A DNA stretch of 64,000 bases. Source: SXOA01 sp046153945. Lineage in GTDB: Bacteria > Planctomycetota > Planctomycetia > Pirellulales > Pirellulaceae. The DNA lies in contig JBJXFF010000187.1 in assembly GCA_046153945.1 (NCBI GenBank), positions 6,315 through 70,314 on the forward strand, in the 5' to 3' direction. Below, in pieces: positions 8,092-16,738 of this stretch. The position numbers and the translations under genes are program-made. Below the pieces are notes generated by a model. The model saw nothing but the letters and a program-made list of their open reading frames with translations. It was not told the DNA's origin and searched no databases. How positions within the stretch are numbered: position 1 is the first letter of the stretch; each line of letters opens with the position of its first letter.

Positions 8092-10407
8092 ATGGCTATG
8101 TTATTCGCGCCACGCCATCTCGTATTTGCTGCTGTCACGCTGATCGGCGCTATTGCTCCCTACGCCGTGGCCCAAGAGCGCACCGGCGAGCAAATCTACA
8201 AAGAGTTCTGCGCCAGTTGCCACGGCATGGCTGGCGAGGGGACCAAGGACCAGCCGAAGGTGCTGGCGGGGGATTTGTCGCTGGAGCAGCTCGCAAAGGT
8301 GATCGATAAGACAATGCCGGAAGGGGAGCCGGAGAAATGCGTCGGCGAGGATGCGAAGAAGGTCGCCGCTTACATTCATGAGGCGTTCTATTCCCCCATT
8401 GCCCAGGCCCGCATCAAGCCCGCTCGAGTGGAGCTTTCCCGTCTCACCGTGCGGCAATACCAGAACGTGATGACCGACCTCATCGGCAGCTTTCGCCAGC
8501 CGAGCAAGTGGGAAGAGCCGGGGGGGCTGCACGGGGAATATTACAAAGGGCGGCAGACTCGGGGCGGGAATCGAGCGATTGATCGGATCGACCCAGTAGT
8601 GCAATTCGACTTTGGCGTCGAGAGCCCCGAACCGGGAAAGATGGAGGCTCACGAGTTTTCGATCCGCTGGGAAGGTTCGCTCCTCGCGCCGGAGAGTGGC
8701 CTGTATGAATTCGTCGTCAAAACCGAGCACGCCATGCGGCTCTGGATCAACGACAACGGCAAGAGTGGCGGAGAGAAGCCGCTGATTGATGCCTGGGTGA
8801 AATCGGGAAATGACACGGAGTACCGCGGCAGCATCCGGCTGCTCGGCGGCCGGGTCTATCCCGTCAAGCTGGAGTTCAGCAAAGCCAAGCAGGGAGTGGA
8901 CGATTCCAAAAATCAAAAGAAGCCGCCGCCGGCGAAAAAGGCGTCGATTTCCCTGGAGTGGAAGACCCCCAGCCATGCACAGGAAGTAATTCCGGCCCGC
9001 TGCTTGTCGAAGCGAGGAGCCCCTGAACTCTTTGTCTGCGAGACCCCTTTCCCGCCGGACGACCGGAGCATCGGCTACGAGCGGGGAAGCAGCATTTCCA
9101 AAGCGTGGGATCAGGCGACGACCGAAGGAGCGATGGAGGTTTCGGCCTTTATCTTGGAGAACCTGCGGGAATTCGCCGGTGTGCGCATCGACGAGCCCAA
9201 CGCCGGCCCGCGGCTGCGAGAGTTCTGCTACAAACTGGCGGAGCGGGCATTCCGTCGGCCTCTTTCCCCCGATCAGCGGCGGCTGTTTGTGGATCGGCAA
9301 TTTGAACTTGCCGGCGAATCGGAATTGGCGATGAAGCGGGTTCTACTGCTGATTTTCAAGTCACCCCGGTTCCTCTATCGCGAAGTCGCCGCCCCCCAGC
9401 CGGACGCCTTCGACGTTGCTTCACGGATTTCGTTTGGACTTTGGGACTCGGCTCCGGATCAGGAGCTACTGAATGCAGCGGCGGCCGGACAGCTATCGAC
9501 TCGCGAACAGATTTCGGCGCAGGTCCATCGCATGCTCCCCGATCTCCGGTCGCGGGCCAAGCTGGACGGCTTCTTCTTGCAACTTTTGAAGATCGATCAG
9601 GTGCCGGACATCGCCAAGGATTCAGCCGCCTATCCGGACTTCAGCACTCAGGTCGCTTCGGACTTGCGAACCAGTTTGGAATTGAAGCTCGAGGAAGTTA
9701 TCTGGAGCGAGAAGTCCGACTTCCGAGAACTGCTGCTGGGGGATTCGATCTATCTCAATGGCCGGCTGGCGAAACTGTACGGGACTGATCTCATCGAGGA
9801 TTCGCCGTTCCAGAAGATGCCGCTCGACGAAGGAAAACGGGTTGGCATCATCTCGCATCCCTATCTCTTGTCTGCGTTTGCCTACACGTCAACGAGTTCC
9901 CCCATTCATCGCGGCGTGTTCGTTTCTCGCAGCCTCCTGGGCCGTACGCTTCGCCCACCGCCGGAAGCGGTGGCCCCTCTCTCGCCCGATTTGCATGCGG
10001 GGCTGACGACGCGGGAACGCGTACTGCTGCAGACGAAGGCCCAGGCCTGCCAGACTTGCCACGGGATGATCAACCCCATCGGCTTCTCGCTCGAAAACTT
10101 TGACGCCATCGGCCGCTATCGCGAGCAAGAGAAGGACAAGCCGGTGGATGCCAGTGGCAGTTATCTGACCCGTACCGGCGAAACCGTGCAGTTCACCGGC
10201 CCGGCGGAACTGGCCAAATTCCTGGCGAACAGCCCGGAGGTGCATAGCTCGACGGTCGAACGCCTGTTCCACTACCTGATCAAACAGCCGATCCGAGCCT
10301 ACGGCCCCGAGACGCTGCCGCGGTTGCGGGAATCGTTCACAAAAAAAGAATTCAATATCAAAGAGCTGACAGCCGACATTGTGACCGAGGCGGCGCTTCA
10401 AAAATAG
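8092..10407 (+). CDS. Secreted c-type cytochrome DUF1592-family protein with PA14 domain
   Basis: This 771-residue exported protein has a signal peptide (1-27) and an N-terminal cytochrome c domain with a haem-binding CASCH at 40-44. A PA14-like carbohydrate-binding region lies around residues 145-285 (GLHGEYYKG, FSIRWEGSLLAPESGLYEF). The planctomycete domain series DUF1587/1592/1588/1585 follows. A second CxxCH (CQTCH, 653-657) sits in the conserved CHGMINPIGFSLENFDAIG string. It is followed by a DUF1552 gene about 340 bp downstream, the usual partner in planctomycetes. The pair is thought to work in periplasmic redox steps of polymer breakdown; the actual reaction is unknown. Confidence 0.9.
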   Translation: MAMLFAPRHLVFAAVTLIGAIAPYAVAQERTGEQIYKEFCASCHGMAGEGTKDQPKVLAGDLSLEQLAKVIDKTMPEGEPEKCVGEDAKKVAAYIHEAFYSPIAQARIKPARVELSRLTVRQYQNVMTDLIGSFRQPSKWEEPGGLHGEYYKGRQTRGGNRAIDRIDPVVQFDFGVESPEPGKMEAHEFSIRWEGSLLAPESGLYEFVVKTEHAMRLWINDNGKSGGEKPLIDAWVKSGNDTEYRGSIRLLGGRVYPVKLEFSKAKQGVDDSKNQKKPPPAKKASISLEWKTPSHAQEVIPARCLSKRGAPELFVCETPFPPDDRSIGYERGSSISKAWDQATTEGAMEVSAFILENLREFAGVRIDEPNAGPRLREFCYKLAERAFRRPLSPDQRRLFVDRQFELAGESELAMKRVLLLIFKSPRFLYREVAAPQPDAFDVASRISFGLWDSAPDQELLNAAAAGQLSTREQISAQVHRMLPDLRSRAKLDGFFLQLLKIDQVPDIAKDSAAYPDFSTQVASDLRTSLELKLEEVIWSEKSDFRELLLGDSIYLNGRLAKLYGTDLIEDSPFQKMPLDEGKRVGIISHPYLLSAFAYTSTSSPIHRGVFVSRSLLGRTLRPPPEAVAPLSPDLHAGLTTRERVLLQTKAQACQTCHGMINPIGFSLENFDAIGRYREQEKDKPVDASGSYLTRTGETVQFTGPAELAKFLANSPEVHSSTVERLFHYLIKQPIRAYGPETLPRLRESFTKKEFNIKELTADIVTEAALQK

Positions 10408-10421
10408 CAGCGGTTCGAACT

Positions 10422-10661
10422 GTGGTAACTAACCGAAAGAACACTCGAGGATACCGGTTTGGAGGGCATTCGCTCGAAAAGCTTGAGGAGCGCATCGCCA
10501 AATGCAAACTGAAGCTCTCAGATCCGACTGACCCCGATGATAAACGGTGGCTCTTGCACTGGCTTAAGGCGGCGGAGCAAGAACTGGCAACAAGAGAACG
10601 AAGCGTTGAATCTAAGTCCAAAGCGAAGAGAGTCCGTCCCCTCAAAACTAGAGACGACTAG
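10422..10661 (+). CDS. Small charged coiled-coil protein of unknown function
   Basis: This 79-residue frame starts with GTG 14 bases after the DUF1592 stop. Its composition looks real: an Arg/Gly N-terminus (TRGYRFGGHS), an amphipathic helix (LEKLEERIAKCKLKLSDP), then DPDDKRWLLHWLKAAEQELA and a Lys/Arg-rich tail. No known domain is recognised. It sits between the DUF1592 and DUF1552 genes on the same strand. The length, weak start and lack of a clear ribosome site keep confidence moderate. Confidence 0.45.
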   Translation: MVTNRKNTRGYRFGGHSLEKLEERIAKCKLKLSDPTDPDDKRWLLHWLKAAEQELATRERSVESKSKAKRVRPLKTRDD

Positions 10662-10745
10662 AACAGAAATGTGCGGCATGGTTGTTTGCCATGCGACGGG
10701 CCGAAGAATACAATGGCGTCAACCTAAACTCACTTGGGAATCAAG

Positions 10746-12071
10746 ATGTCTTACCCCGCTTCCCGCCGCCAATTCCTCAACACCCTCGGCATCTCCGCCG
10801 CGGCCATGCCTTTCGTTCTCAACCTGCCGAGCTTGAGCCTCGGCGGCGAACAGGCAGCGGCGACGCGCAAGAAGCGGCTGGTCATTATGTTCAGCCCGAA
10901 CGGCATCGTGCCGAAGACTTTCTGGCCGGACGAGGAAGGGGAAAACTTCACACTCAAGGAAAGCCTCCAGCCGCTGGAGCCGTTCAAGAACAAGTCGCTC
11001 ATTCTGCACGGCGTCTGCGACAAGATTCGCGGTGATGGCGATGGCCACATGCGCGGTATCGGCTGCTTGCTGACTGGCATCGAGCTTTTCCCCGGCAACA
11101 TTCAAGGCGGCAGTGATACGCCCGCCGGCTGGTCCACCGGCATTTCGATTGACCAGGAGATCAAGAATCATCTGCAAGCGAACGAAGCGACCCGCACGCG
11201 GTTCGGCTCGCTGGAATTCGGCGTCATGGTCCCCGACCGGGCCGACACTTGGACCCGCATGGTTTATGGCGGCCCCAACAAGCCGATCGCCCCTATCGAC
11301 GACCCCTACCAGATGTTCGGCAAGCTCTACGGCCGCCTCAAGGACCAGGAGAGCCTGCGGAGCGTCCTCGACGACCTGCAAGACGACCTCAAGAAAATCA
11401 GCAGCATTGTCAGCAAGGAAGACCAGAAGCTGCTCGACGAGCATGCCACGTTCGTCCGCGAGCTGGAGCAGGAACTGAAAGCCGGCGAAGGCAAATCGCT
11501 GACGCATGCCGTTCCGCAACTCGAACTCGGCATCAAGGAAGAAAACGACAACATCCCCAAGATCAGCAAGCTCCAAATCGAGCTGATGGTCAACAGCTTC
11601 GCCGCGGACTTCGCCCGCGTCGCCACGCTGCAATACACCAACTCGGTCGGCGGAGCCCGGATGAAGTGGCTCGGCGTTGAAAAGGGACACCACGAACTTT
11701 CCCACGAGCCCGACAGCAACGAGGACGTGCAAAAACAGCTCACGCGAATCAATCAGTGGTACTGCGAGCAGTTGGCCTACCTCGCGAAGCGGCTGGCGGA
11801 AACTCCGGAGCCGGGAGGCAGCGGCAGCCTGCTCGATAACACCACGATCATGTGGACCAACGAGCTCGGCAAAGGCAACTCGCACACGCCCGACAACGTG
11901 CCGTTCGTCCTTGTCGGCGGCGGACTCGACTTCAAGATGGGCCGCTCGCTCAAGCAGCGTAAAGTCGCCCACAACCGGCTGCTCCTTTCGTTGGCGCACG
12001 GCATGGGACACCCTCTGGAGAAATTCGGCAATCCGAAATTCTGCGAAGGTGGCCCGCTCTCGCTTTCGTAA
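10746..12071 (+). CDS. Tat-exported DUF1552 family protein
   Basis: This 441-residue protein begins with a twin-arginine signal (SRRQFLNTLGISAAAMPFVL). It has the typical DUF1552 course: KRLVIMFSPNGIVPKTFWP, LILHGVCDK, GHMRGIGCLLTG, GWSTGISIDQEI, and the C-terminal TTIMWTNELGKGNSHTPDNV and PFVLVGGG. The fold is related to sulfatase/DUF1501-type proteins, but no reaction is established. The start at 10746 has a GGGA ribosome site 6 bases upstream (GGGAATCAAG), better than the TTG at 10734. It is normally found next to DUF1592 proteins, as here, and is presumed to act with them in the periplasm. Confidence 0.92.
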   Translation: MSYPASRRQFLNTLGISAAAMPFVLNLPSLSLGGEQAAATRKKRLVIMFSPNGIVPKTFWPDEEGENFTLKESLQPLEPFKNKSLILHGVCDKIRGDGDGHMRGIGCLLTGIELFPGNIQGGSDTPAGWSTGISIDQEIKNHLQANEATRTRFGSLEFGVMVPDRADTWTRMVYGGPNKPIAPIDDPYQMFGKLYGRLKDQESLRSVLDDLQDDLKKISSIVSKEDQKLLDEHATFVRELEQELKAGEGKSLTHAVPQLELGIKEENDNIPKISKLQIELMVNSFAADFARVATLQYTNSVGGARMKWLGVEKGHHELSHEPDSNEDVQKQLTRINQWYCEQLAYLAKRLAETPEPGGSGSLLDNTTIMWTNELGKGNSHTPDNVPFVLVGGGLDFKMGRSLKQRKVAHNRLLLSLAHGMGHPLEKFGNPKFCEGGPLSLS

Positions 12072-12127
12072 CGGCTGGGAAAGACATCGCCCACTCGCAC
12101 CGATTTCGAATCACGGAAAATCACCTC

Positions 12128-12604
12128 ATGCTGGCCCGCACATCTTCTTTGGTGCTCGCGCTCTTGTTCGCTGCCGGTTGCGGATCAAGCGGTGGCGTCA
12201 TGACCAAGCCGATAGACCTCACCACACCGGAAGCGGCCATTCTCAGCCTGGAAGAGGCGTACCGGTCAAAAGACGTCAATGCCGCAGTCAAATGCAAGGA
12301 CTTTCGCACGGAAGCGATCTTGATGCTGCAGAAGGTCTCACCCCAGTTGGCCGGCGACGAGGAAATCATCACCCAGACGACGGAAGTGCTCGAACTGGGT
12401 TTCCGGACGGAGATGAAGAAGAAGGGTTTTCCGGACTTTCGCGACGTCACCTCCACCTTCAAAGACAAACGGCCGTTCCGCAACCGAAATGATATCGTGG
12501 AATTGACGGAGACCTGTGCCCATAAGGGGGGTTCCGCGACAACCAATCAACTGGTCGTTGCCAAGACGGAGCCAGGCTGGCGAATTGTCGTGGTCACTGA
12601 TTAA
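12128..12604 (+). CDS. Small lipoprotein with NTF2-like appearance
   Basis: This 158-residue protein has a lipoprotein signal (LALLFAAGC, lipidated Cys at residue 18). The mature part begins TPEAAILSLEEAYRSKDVNAAV, the pattern of an NTF2-like fold in which a helix leads into a conical sheet. It ends with GWRIVVVTD, also common in that superfamily. There are no catalytic residues that I can name. It follows the DUF1552 gene by 56 bp and may be in the same transcript. Confidence 0.72.
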   Translation: MLARTSSLVLALLFAAGCGSSGGVMTKPIDLTTPEAAILSLEEAYRSKDVNAAVKCKDFRTEAILMLQKVSPQLAGDEEIITQTTEVLELGFRTEMKKKGFPDFRDVTSTFKDKRPFRNRNDIVELTETCAHKGGSATTNQLVVAKTEPGWRIVVVTD

Positions 12605-12659
12605 TTCATTTCAGCCATCGATTCCGACAGGCCTTCCTTTGCTTTTGGCGGACTGACTC

Positions 12660-14132
12660 ATGCCCCAGCCGCTGACGCCGACGGAAGTTCCTCCTGCGGC
12701 ATTGGGCTCGCCAAAGGCTTCCCGCCGGCGACGCACGCTAATGGGAACGAGCATTCGGGCCTTTGCCCTATTGCTGGCCCTGTTCCTGCTGGGCTTGGTT
12801 GCCTGGCGGAGCATCGATTGGGACCGTTTCTTGGGGCAACGAAAGAATCCGGCGGTTTCCGAAATCGCTGCGGCGAAGACGCCCCCTGTCGACCCGGATA
12901 AGGTAGCTGTTCCACCGAATGCAGCAGTTCTCGAAGCTCAAAAGTCGGTCGTCTTGCTGAAAGCCGATGGTCCCGGCGGACTCGTCGGCGTTGGTGCGGG
13001 AGTCGTCATCGATCCCAATGGACTAGTCGCCACTAGCTACCATCTCTCTTCCGACCTCACCGCTGGCGTGGCCCGTTTCCAGGATGGCAGAGTATTCGCC
13101 ATCGCCGGCTACACGGCAGTTGATTCGGACAATGACCTGGCGATTCTGCAGCTCGAAAAAGCCTCCGGCTTGCCGGTGGCGAAGCTCAAAAGCGACGAAG
13201 GACTCCGACCGATGACGAGTGTTTTTGCCATTGGCCATCCACGGGGAGTAGAGTTCGCCCTGCACGACGGCAAGGTCAGCCGCCAGATTCGCACATCGCA
13301 GCTTTCCGCGTTGTCCCAGAGATTCGTTCGGGCACTCGCCGGTAATGGGCCGGATCATCATTGGATTCAGCACACCGCCGTCCTGTCCGAAGGGAACAGC
13401 GGCGGCCCGCTCGTCAATGAACGAGGGGAAGTCCTCGGCATCAACACCTGGGTGGACCGGCAAGGTGGCTTCGGTTACGCGCTCGATGTTGCTGCGCTCC
13501 TAGATCTGCAAAAGAAGCAACTCCCGCAAGTCGCTCCGCTAGAGACGTATGCCACGCAGGAGGCCCGCCGCAAGTCGCTGCTCCTCGCCAGCTCGGCGAA
13601 GAAGCTGCAAACGCTCTTCGAAGAGGCCCAGTCCATGGGTTGGCGGCCCAAGAACGGCAGCGACTATGCCGTGCTCCAAAAAATTGCCTGGATGGTCACC
13701 ATCGCCAACCAGCCGAACGTCGCGGCTGCCGGCGACGAGCTCAACGAGCGGCTGGCGGACCTGGCGAAACAGGCGGACATCGTCACCGCCCAGCTCCGCC
13801 GCGAGAAATGGAACGACATCGGGCAGATCACCCTCCTCAACGAATACGCCGCCGCCGCCATCCCCCGCCCGGCCACCGGCGTCGTCTTCTTCGGCACGGT
13901 CGAACGGCTTGTGGAAGGGAGCGGCCAGCGGGCTCTGCTCGTCCGCCTCGCCGGCTTCGAACAGCGCGTCCTCATCCCCCTCGGCAGCAAACTGCATGTC
14001 CCTCCGAGCGGCTCGCAGTGCTTCATCCTCGGCATCAACGACCAAGGGAAAACTGTCAGCTACGGAGACAATCCTCTCCAGCCGACGGTCGCCCCCGTGA
14101 TTACCGCGGCGGTGGTTGTGGAGATGGAGTGA
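12660..14132 (+). CDS. Membrane-anchored trypsin-like serine protease
   Basis: This 490-residue protein has a basic cytosolic N-terminus, one membrane helix at about 32-49, and a trypsin-2 (DegP-like) domain at about 88-275. The triad is visible: His128 in TSYHLS, Asp159 in DSDNDLAI, and Ser247 in EGNSGGPL. No PDZ domain follows. The remaining 215 residues form a helical region and a small beta-rich domain (about 405-490) that I do not recognise. Its place is probably the periplasmic face of the inner membrane, perhaps in protein quality control. The substrate is unknown. Confidence 0.85.
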   Translation: MPQPLTPTEVPPAALGSPKASRRRRTLMGTSIRAFALLLALFLLGLVAWRSIDWDRFLGQRKNPAVSEIAAAKTPPVDPDKVAVPPNAAVLEAQKSVVLLKADGPGGLVGVGAGVVIDPNGLVATSYHLSSDLTAGVARFQDGRVFAIAGYTAVDSDNDLAILQLEKASGLPVAKLKSDEGLRPMTSVFAIGHPRGVEFALHDGKVSRQIRTSQLSALSQRFVRALAGNGPDHHWIQHTAVLSEGNSGGPLVNERGEVLGINTWVDRQGGFGYALDVAALLDLQKKQLPQVAPLETYATQEARRKSLLLASSAKKLQTLFEEAQSMGWRPKNGSDYAVLQKIAWMVTIANQPNVAAAGDELNERLADLAKQADIVTAQLRREKWNDIGQITLLNEYAAAAIPRPATGVVFFGTVERLVEGSGQRALLVRLAGFEQRVLIPLGSKLHVPPSGSQCFILGINDQGKTVSYGDNPLQPTVAPVITAAVVVEME

Positions 14133-14196
14133 GGTGGTGAACCAGAGAGAGCCGCTACCGTCTCGCAAAAATCAGTTCCACTTATCCTCTCTCAGT

Positions 14197-14226
14197 AACC
14201 AAATAAAACATCGGTGTTTATTGGTT
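14197..14226. other. Imperfect AT-rich hairpin in a gene-free gap (14133-14442)
   Basis: AACCAAATAAAACA and TGTTTATTGGTT pair with two bulged A residues around a TCGG loop. The rest of the 310-bp gap (14133-14442) shows nothing else that I can name. It separates the protease (plus) from the small unknown gene (minus), so the hairpin could end either transcript, but no clear U-tract follows. Confidence 0.35.
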
Positions 14227-14442
14227 CTTGACACCCCTTCCGCCACCTCACTTCCAGCTTTAACATTTACTGAACGAGAATGTCGGTTTCCTTGTCCGAA
14301 AAGAAGGCGCAATAGGGGCTAGGCCTGCCCCATTTTTCACTCTTGGCACCTTTTTCGATCGCTGTGGAGCAGCAGCTACCAGTTCGGCTGAGCGGCGGGA
14401 GCAGAGCACCGTAGGCAATTTCGGTATTGCTTTCGCCGGCGA

Positions 14443-14766
14443 CTAGTCGGCACCGGCATCACCGTGCCAGTACCGAACACAGTGTAAATTACCCTCCCAG
14501 TCCGTGATCCATCGACAACAAACCTTGGTGGGAATCCGTTCCGCCTTCTTGATCGTGGTGAATTCGGTGATCACCTTTTTGCCAACGATCTTACTGACAG
14601 CTACCTGCTTGCCAAAGTCAATGTTCATTATTTCCGTTTCATGATCAACGCACTCGATGGCATACTTGTTTGCGAGGTCGGGAAACTTCTTGAAAAGCTT
14701 AGTGACCGCCTTAAAAAACGCCTTATCGTGGTCCGGTCCGCAGCAGTGTTCCTGTTGATCTTTCAC
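14443..14766 (-). CDS. Small Cys/His-containing protein of unknown function
   Basis: This is a 107-residue soluble protein. I chose a GTG start at 14766 because GGAGGG lies 6 bases upstream, instead of the longer frame to 14838. The protein begins KDQQEHCCGPDHDKAFF, continues with a helix FKAVTKLFKKFPDLANKYAIEC, and ends in a beta-rich part with CCRWITDWEGNLHCVRYW. Five Cys and several His could bind a metal, or the protein may simply be compact. No family is recognised. It stands alone between two gene-free gaps. Confidence 0.6.
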   Translation of the reverse strand: MKDQQEHCCGPDHDKAFFKAVTKLFKKFPDLANKYAIECVDHETEIMNIDFGKQVAVSKIVGKKVITEFTTIKKAERIPTKVCCRWITDWEGNLHCVRYWHGDAGAD

Positions 14767-15148
14767 GATAGTCCCTCCATTTGATGGGTTACGACATGCT
14801 TTAAAATGACGATTAGGCTCCGTCAATTGACCGAGCACGACAGATTTTCCTGAGTCAATATATCCGTGTGTTGGCGTACGTCAATCGGCAGAGCAGACAC
14901 GCTACATGGGATCGACACCTACTCGCTGCGGTGACTTATACGCGCCGGCAGGTGTAGTACAGTGCGGGGCTGGCGGGGACAGGAGTGGGATATCTACCCG
15001 CCTGATTCGTGGCGACAGCGTTGCGGAAGTCTAATCGCAAGCACCTAGGTGACCGGCCGTTTGAGGCGGAATATAAGATGTCAGGACCCAGGCCGCCTCT
15101 GTTTCCACTTCTGGTCATGCTGCGATGTTGGGCATTGATTTCTGCTTG
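14767..15148. other. Gene-free gap
   Basis: This 382-bp stretch lies upstream of the small unknown gene (minus) and downstream of the esterase gene (minus). I see no coding frame with a ribosome site, no tRNA-like cloverleaf and no clear terminator. The ribosome site of the small gene (GGAGGG) is at its left edge. Confidence 0.4.
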
Positions 15149-16159
15149 CTATTCCCCCTTCAGCTTCGTAATCAAGAACTTCTGAATCGAGCCATACTTC
15201 TTATCCTCGTGGCCCGGATAGGAAAGGACGACTTCCAGCCCCAGCGGCTCAGCCCGCTCGATGAGCTTGATGCCGTAGATGGCTGAATGGGTCGGGTCGG
15301 GGCCGGCCTGGCCGACGACTGGGGGTGTTTTTTGATTGGGATTATCGCAGTAAATCGGCGGGTCGTCCTTGCTGACGAGCTCAATGGGGGAGTACTCCTT
15401 GATCCAGGGAAGAATCTTTTCCCGGTTCTCGAGAGCGGCGGCGAATTCCTTGGGGCGATTCCCTCCCTTGACCCAATAACCAAACGCGTGGCCGGCGTAG
15501 TCGGCATTGGGCATCCACTCGCGGAGTTCCTTGGGATCGAGCGAGGTTTGCGGGCCGCTGACGGCGGCGCAGGTGAGGCGGGTCGATTCGCGGGCGATCG
15601 GGTCGCTGCTTTTGGGGTCGGCCAGGTCGTCATGGAACGACAGCCAGAGCGAAGTGCAGGCGCCGGCTGAGCCGCCGGTCGCGCCGACTCGCTTGGAATC
15701 GAGGTTCCATTCCTTGGCTTTGGAGCGGATGGTTTGCAGAGCTCGGGCGGCATCGTACAGCGGGGCCTTCACCGGCGGCTCGACCTTCTGTTCCATCGCT
15801 TGCGGGATGAACCTGTAATTGATGGCGGCCACGGAAATGCCTTGGTCCAGGAACGGCTGAATCATGCCCGTTCCATAACCCGACTTATCCCCGCCCATCC
15901 AACCCCCGCCGTGAATCAGCAGCACGACCGGCGTCGGCTTGTCGGACTTAGACTGCCAGAAATCAAACACCTGCCGCTCGGACTCACTGCCGTACTTGAA
16001 GTTGGCCACCGTTGGGTCAGGACGTTCGGGCGGCCTTTTGGTGGGCTGTTTGGCCGCTGGTTTGGGGTCGGTCTTGGGCTCAGTCTTGTCCTGGGCCAAA
16101 AGCGAAGCGGGAGCGAGGAATAGCAGGCATGACGCAAGAGAAAGAGAGAGGCGAAGCAT
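15149..16159 (-). CDS. Secreted alpha/beta hydrolase (esterase, BD-FAE-like)
   Basis: This 336-residue exported protein has a signal peptide (1-22) and a Lys/Pro/Thr-rich linker (23-50). An alpha/beta-hydrolase domain follows: VVLLIHGGGWMGGDKSG gives the oxyanion-hole HGGGW, GATGGSAGA holds the nucleophile Ser, and PGHEDKKYG near the C-terminus holds the likely catalytic His. Close relatives in planctomycetes are annotated as carboxylesterases or acetylxylan esterases. The substrate here is unknown. The gene is divergent from the S9 peptidase across a 579-bp gap. Confidence 0.85.
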   Translation of the reverse strand: MLRLSLSLASCLLFLAPASLLAQDKTEPKTDPKPAAKQPTKRPPERPDPTVANFKYGSESERQVFDFWQSKSDKPTPVVLLIHGGGWMGGDKSGYGTGMIQPFLDQGISVAAINYRFIPQAMEQKVEPPVKAPLYDAARALQTIRSKAKEWNLDSKRVGATGGSAGACTSLWLSFHDDLADPKSSDPIARESTRLTCAAVSGPQTSLDPKELREWMPNADYAGHAFGYWVKGGNRPKEFAAALENREKILPWIKEYSPIELVSKDDPPIYCDNPNQKTPPVVGQAGPDPTHSAIYGIKLIERAEPLGLEVVLSYPGHEDKKYGSIQKFLITKLKGE

Positions 16160-16738
16160 GAGAGGGCTCCTAAAAGGGGAGAAATTCTCTTGGCATCTTG
16201 GAGCATGGGGAAGGGAGAGTCAAGCAGCGAAGGGCACAAACAACAGCCCGGCGCGCCAACAGAAAACATTCCATTTTGTTCAGTGAATAACTGGACACAT
16301 TCGCGCATCCAAAGTACGGTCAATTTGCGCGCGGTGAGAGTGAACAAGTTAGACGGATGATGAGTCGACGAAAGCGGGTCGTAGAATGGCCGACTTATCG
16401 CGCCTTATCGCCGAAATTGGCTTATTATGACGACGACACTCGTAAGTCCTTTGTGGACAAATAGTTAGTGGAGTTGAGCGGAAGCTGAGTAATCGAAAAA
16501 ACACCTTATCACCCCAAACACGACGTCCAGGGAAAACCCTTATGCCCACTTATCGCTCGGAAACGCCATTTTGACTTAAGTGGAGATGGGGCAAGCGTTT
16601 AGCAGCAAACGAGACTTCGAAAAAGACCTTATAACTCACTGTTCATCCCAAGGATCCCGAAAAGTTAGGTGCGTGAGGACGGTGGCTCAGTTTATAATCC
16701 GCTCCACTGACTTCGAGACCACAAACAGGCCTATCGCC
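16160..16738. promoter_or_regulatory. Divergent promoter region with repeated CTTATC words
   Basis: This 579-bp gap separates the esterase (minus) from the S9 peptidase (plus). CTTATC occurs at 16394, 16404, 16505 and 16549; three of these continue as CTTATCGC. Related CTTATT, CTTATG and CTTATA words lie between them. A TATAAT hexamer is at 16693-16698. No gene is credible in the gap. The words may be operator sites, but this is inference. Confidence 0.45.
16693..16698 (+). promoter_or_regulatory. Likely -10 box of the S9 peptidase gene
   Basis: A perfect TATAAT lies 40 bases before the chosen GTG start at 16739, which would leave a leader of about 34 bases. No good -35 hexamer stands 17 bases upstream, so activation by another factor is possible. 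The box argues against translation starting further upstream at 16580. Confidence 0.45.

Noticed and set aside
8101..9300. Minus-strand frame opposite the DUF1592 gene (399 codons)
   Set aside because: The plus strand carries haem motifs and the PA14 and DUF domains in order. The reverse frame is a shadow.
10719..12011. Long open frame opposite the DUF1552 gene (430 codons)
   Set aside because: DUF1552 on the plus strand has clear motifs, a Tat signal and a ribosome site. The reverse frame is low-complexity Glu/Leu/Val.
14228..14260. TTGACA hexamer in the gap after the protease
   Set aside because: The nearest TA-rich -10 candidate is about 25 bases away, too far for a normal spacer, and no plus-strand gene follows.
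14850..15100. Possible tRNA gene in a gap
   Set aside because: No acceptor stem pairing with a T-loop TTCRANNC could be built by eye.
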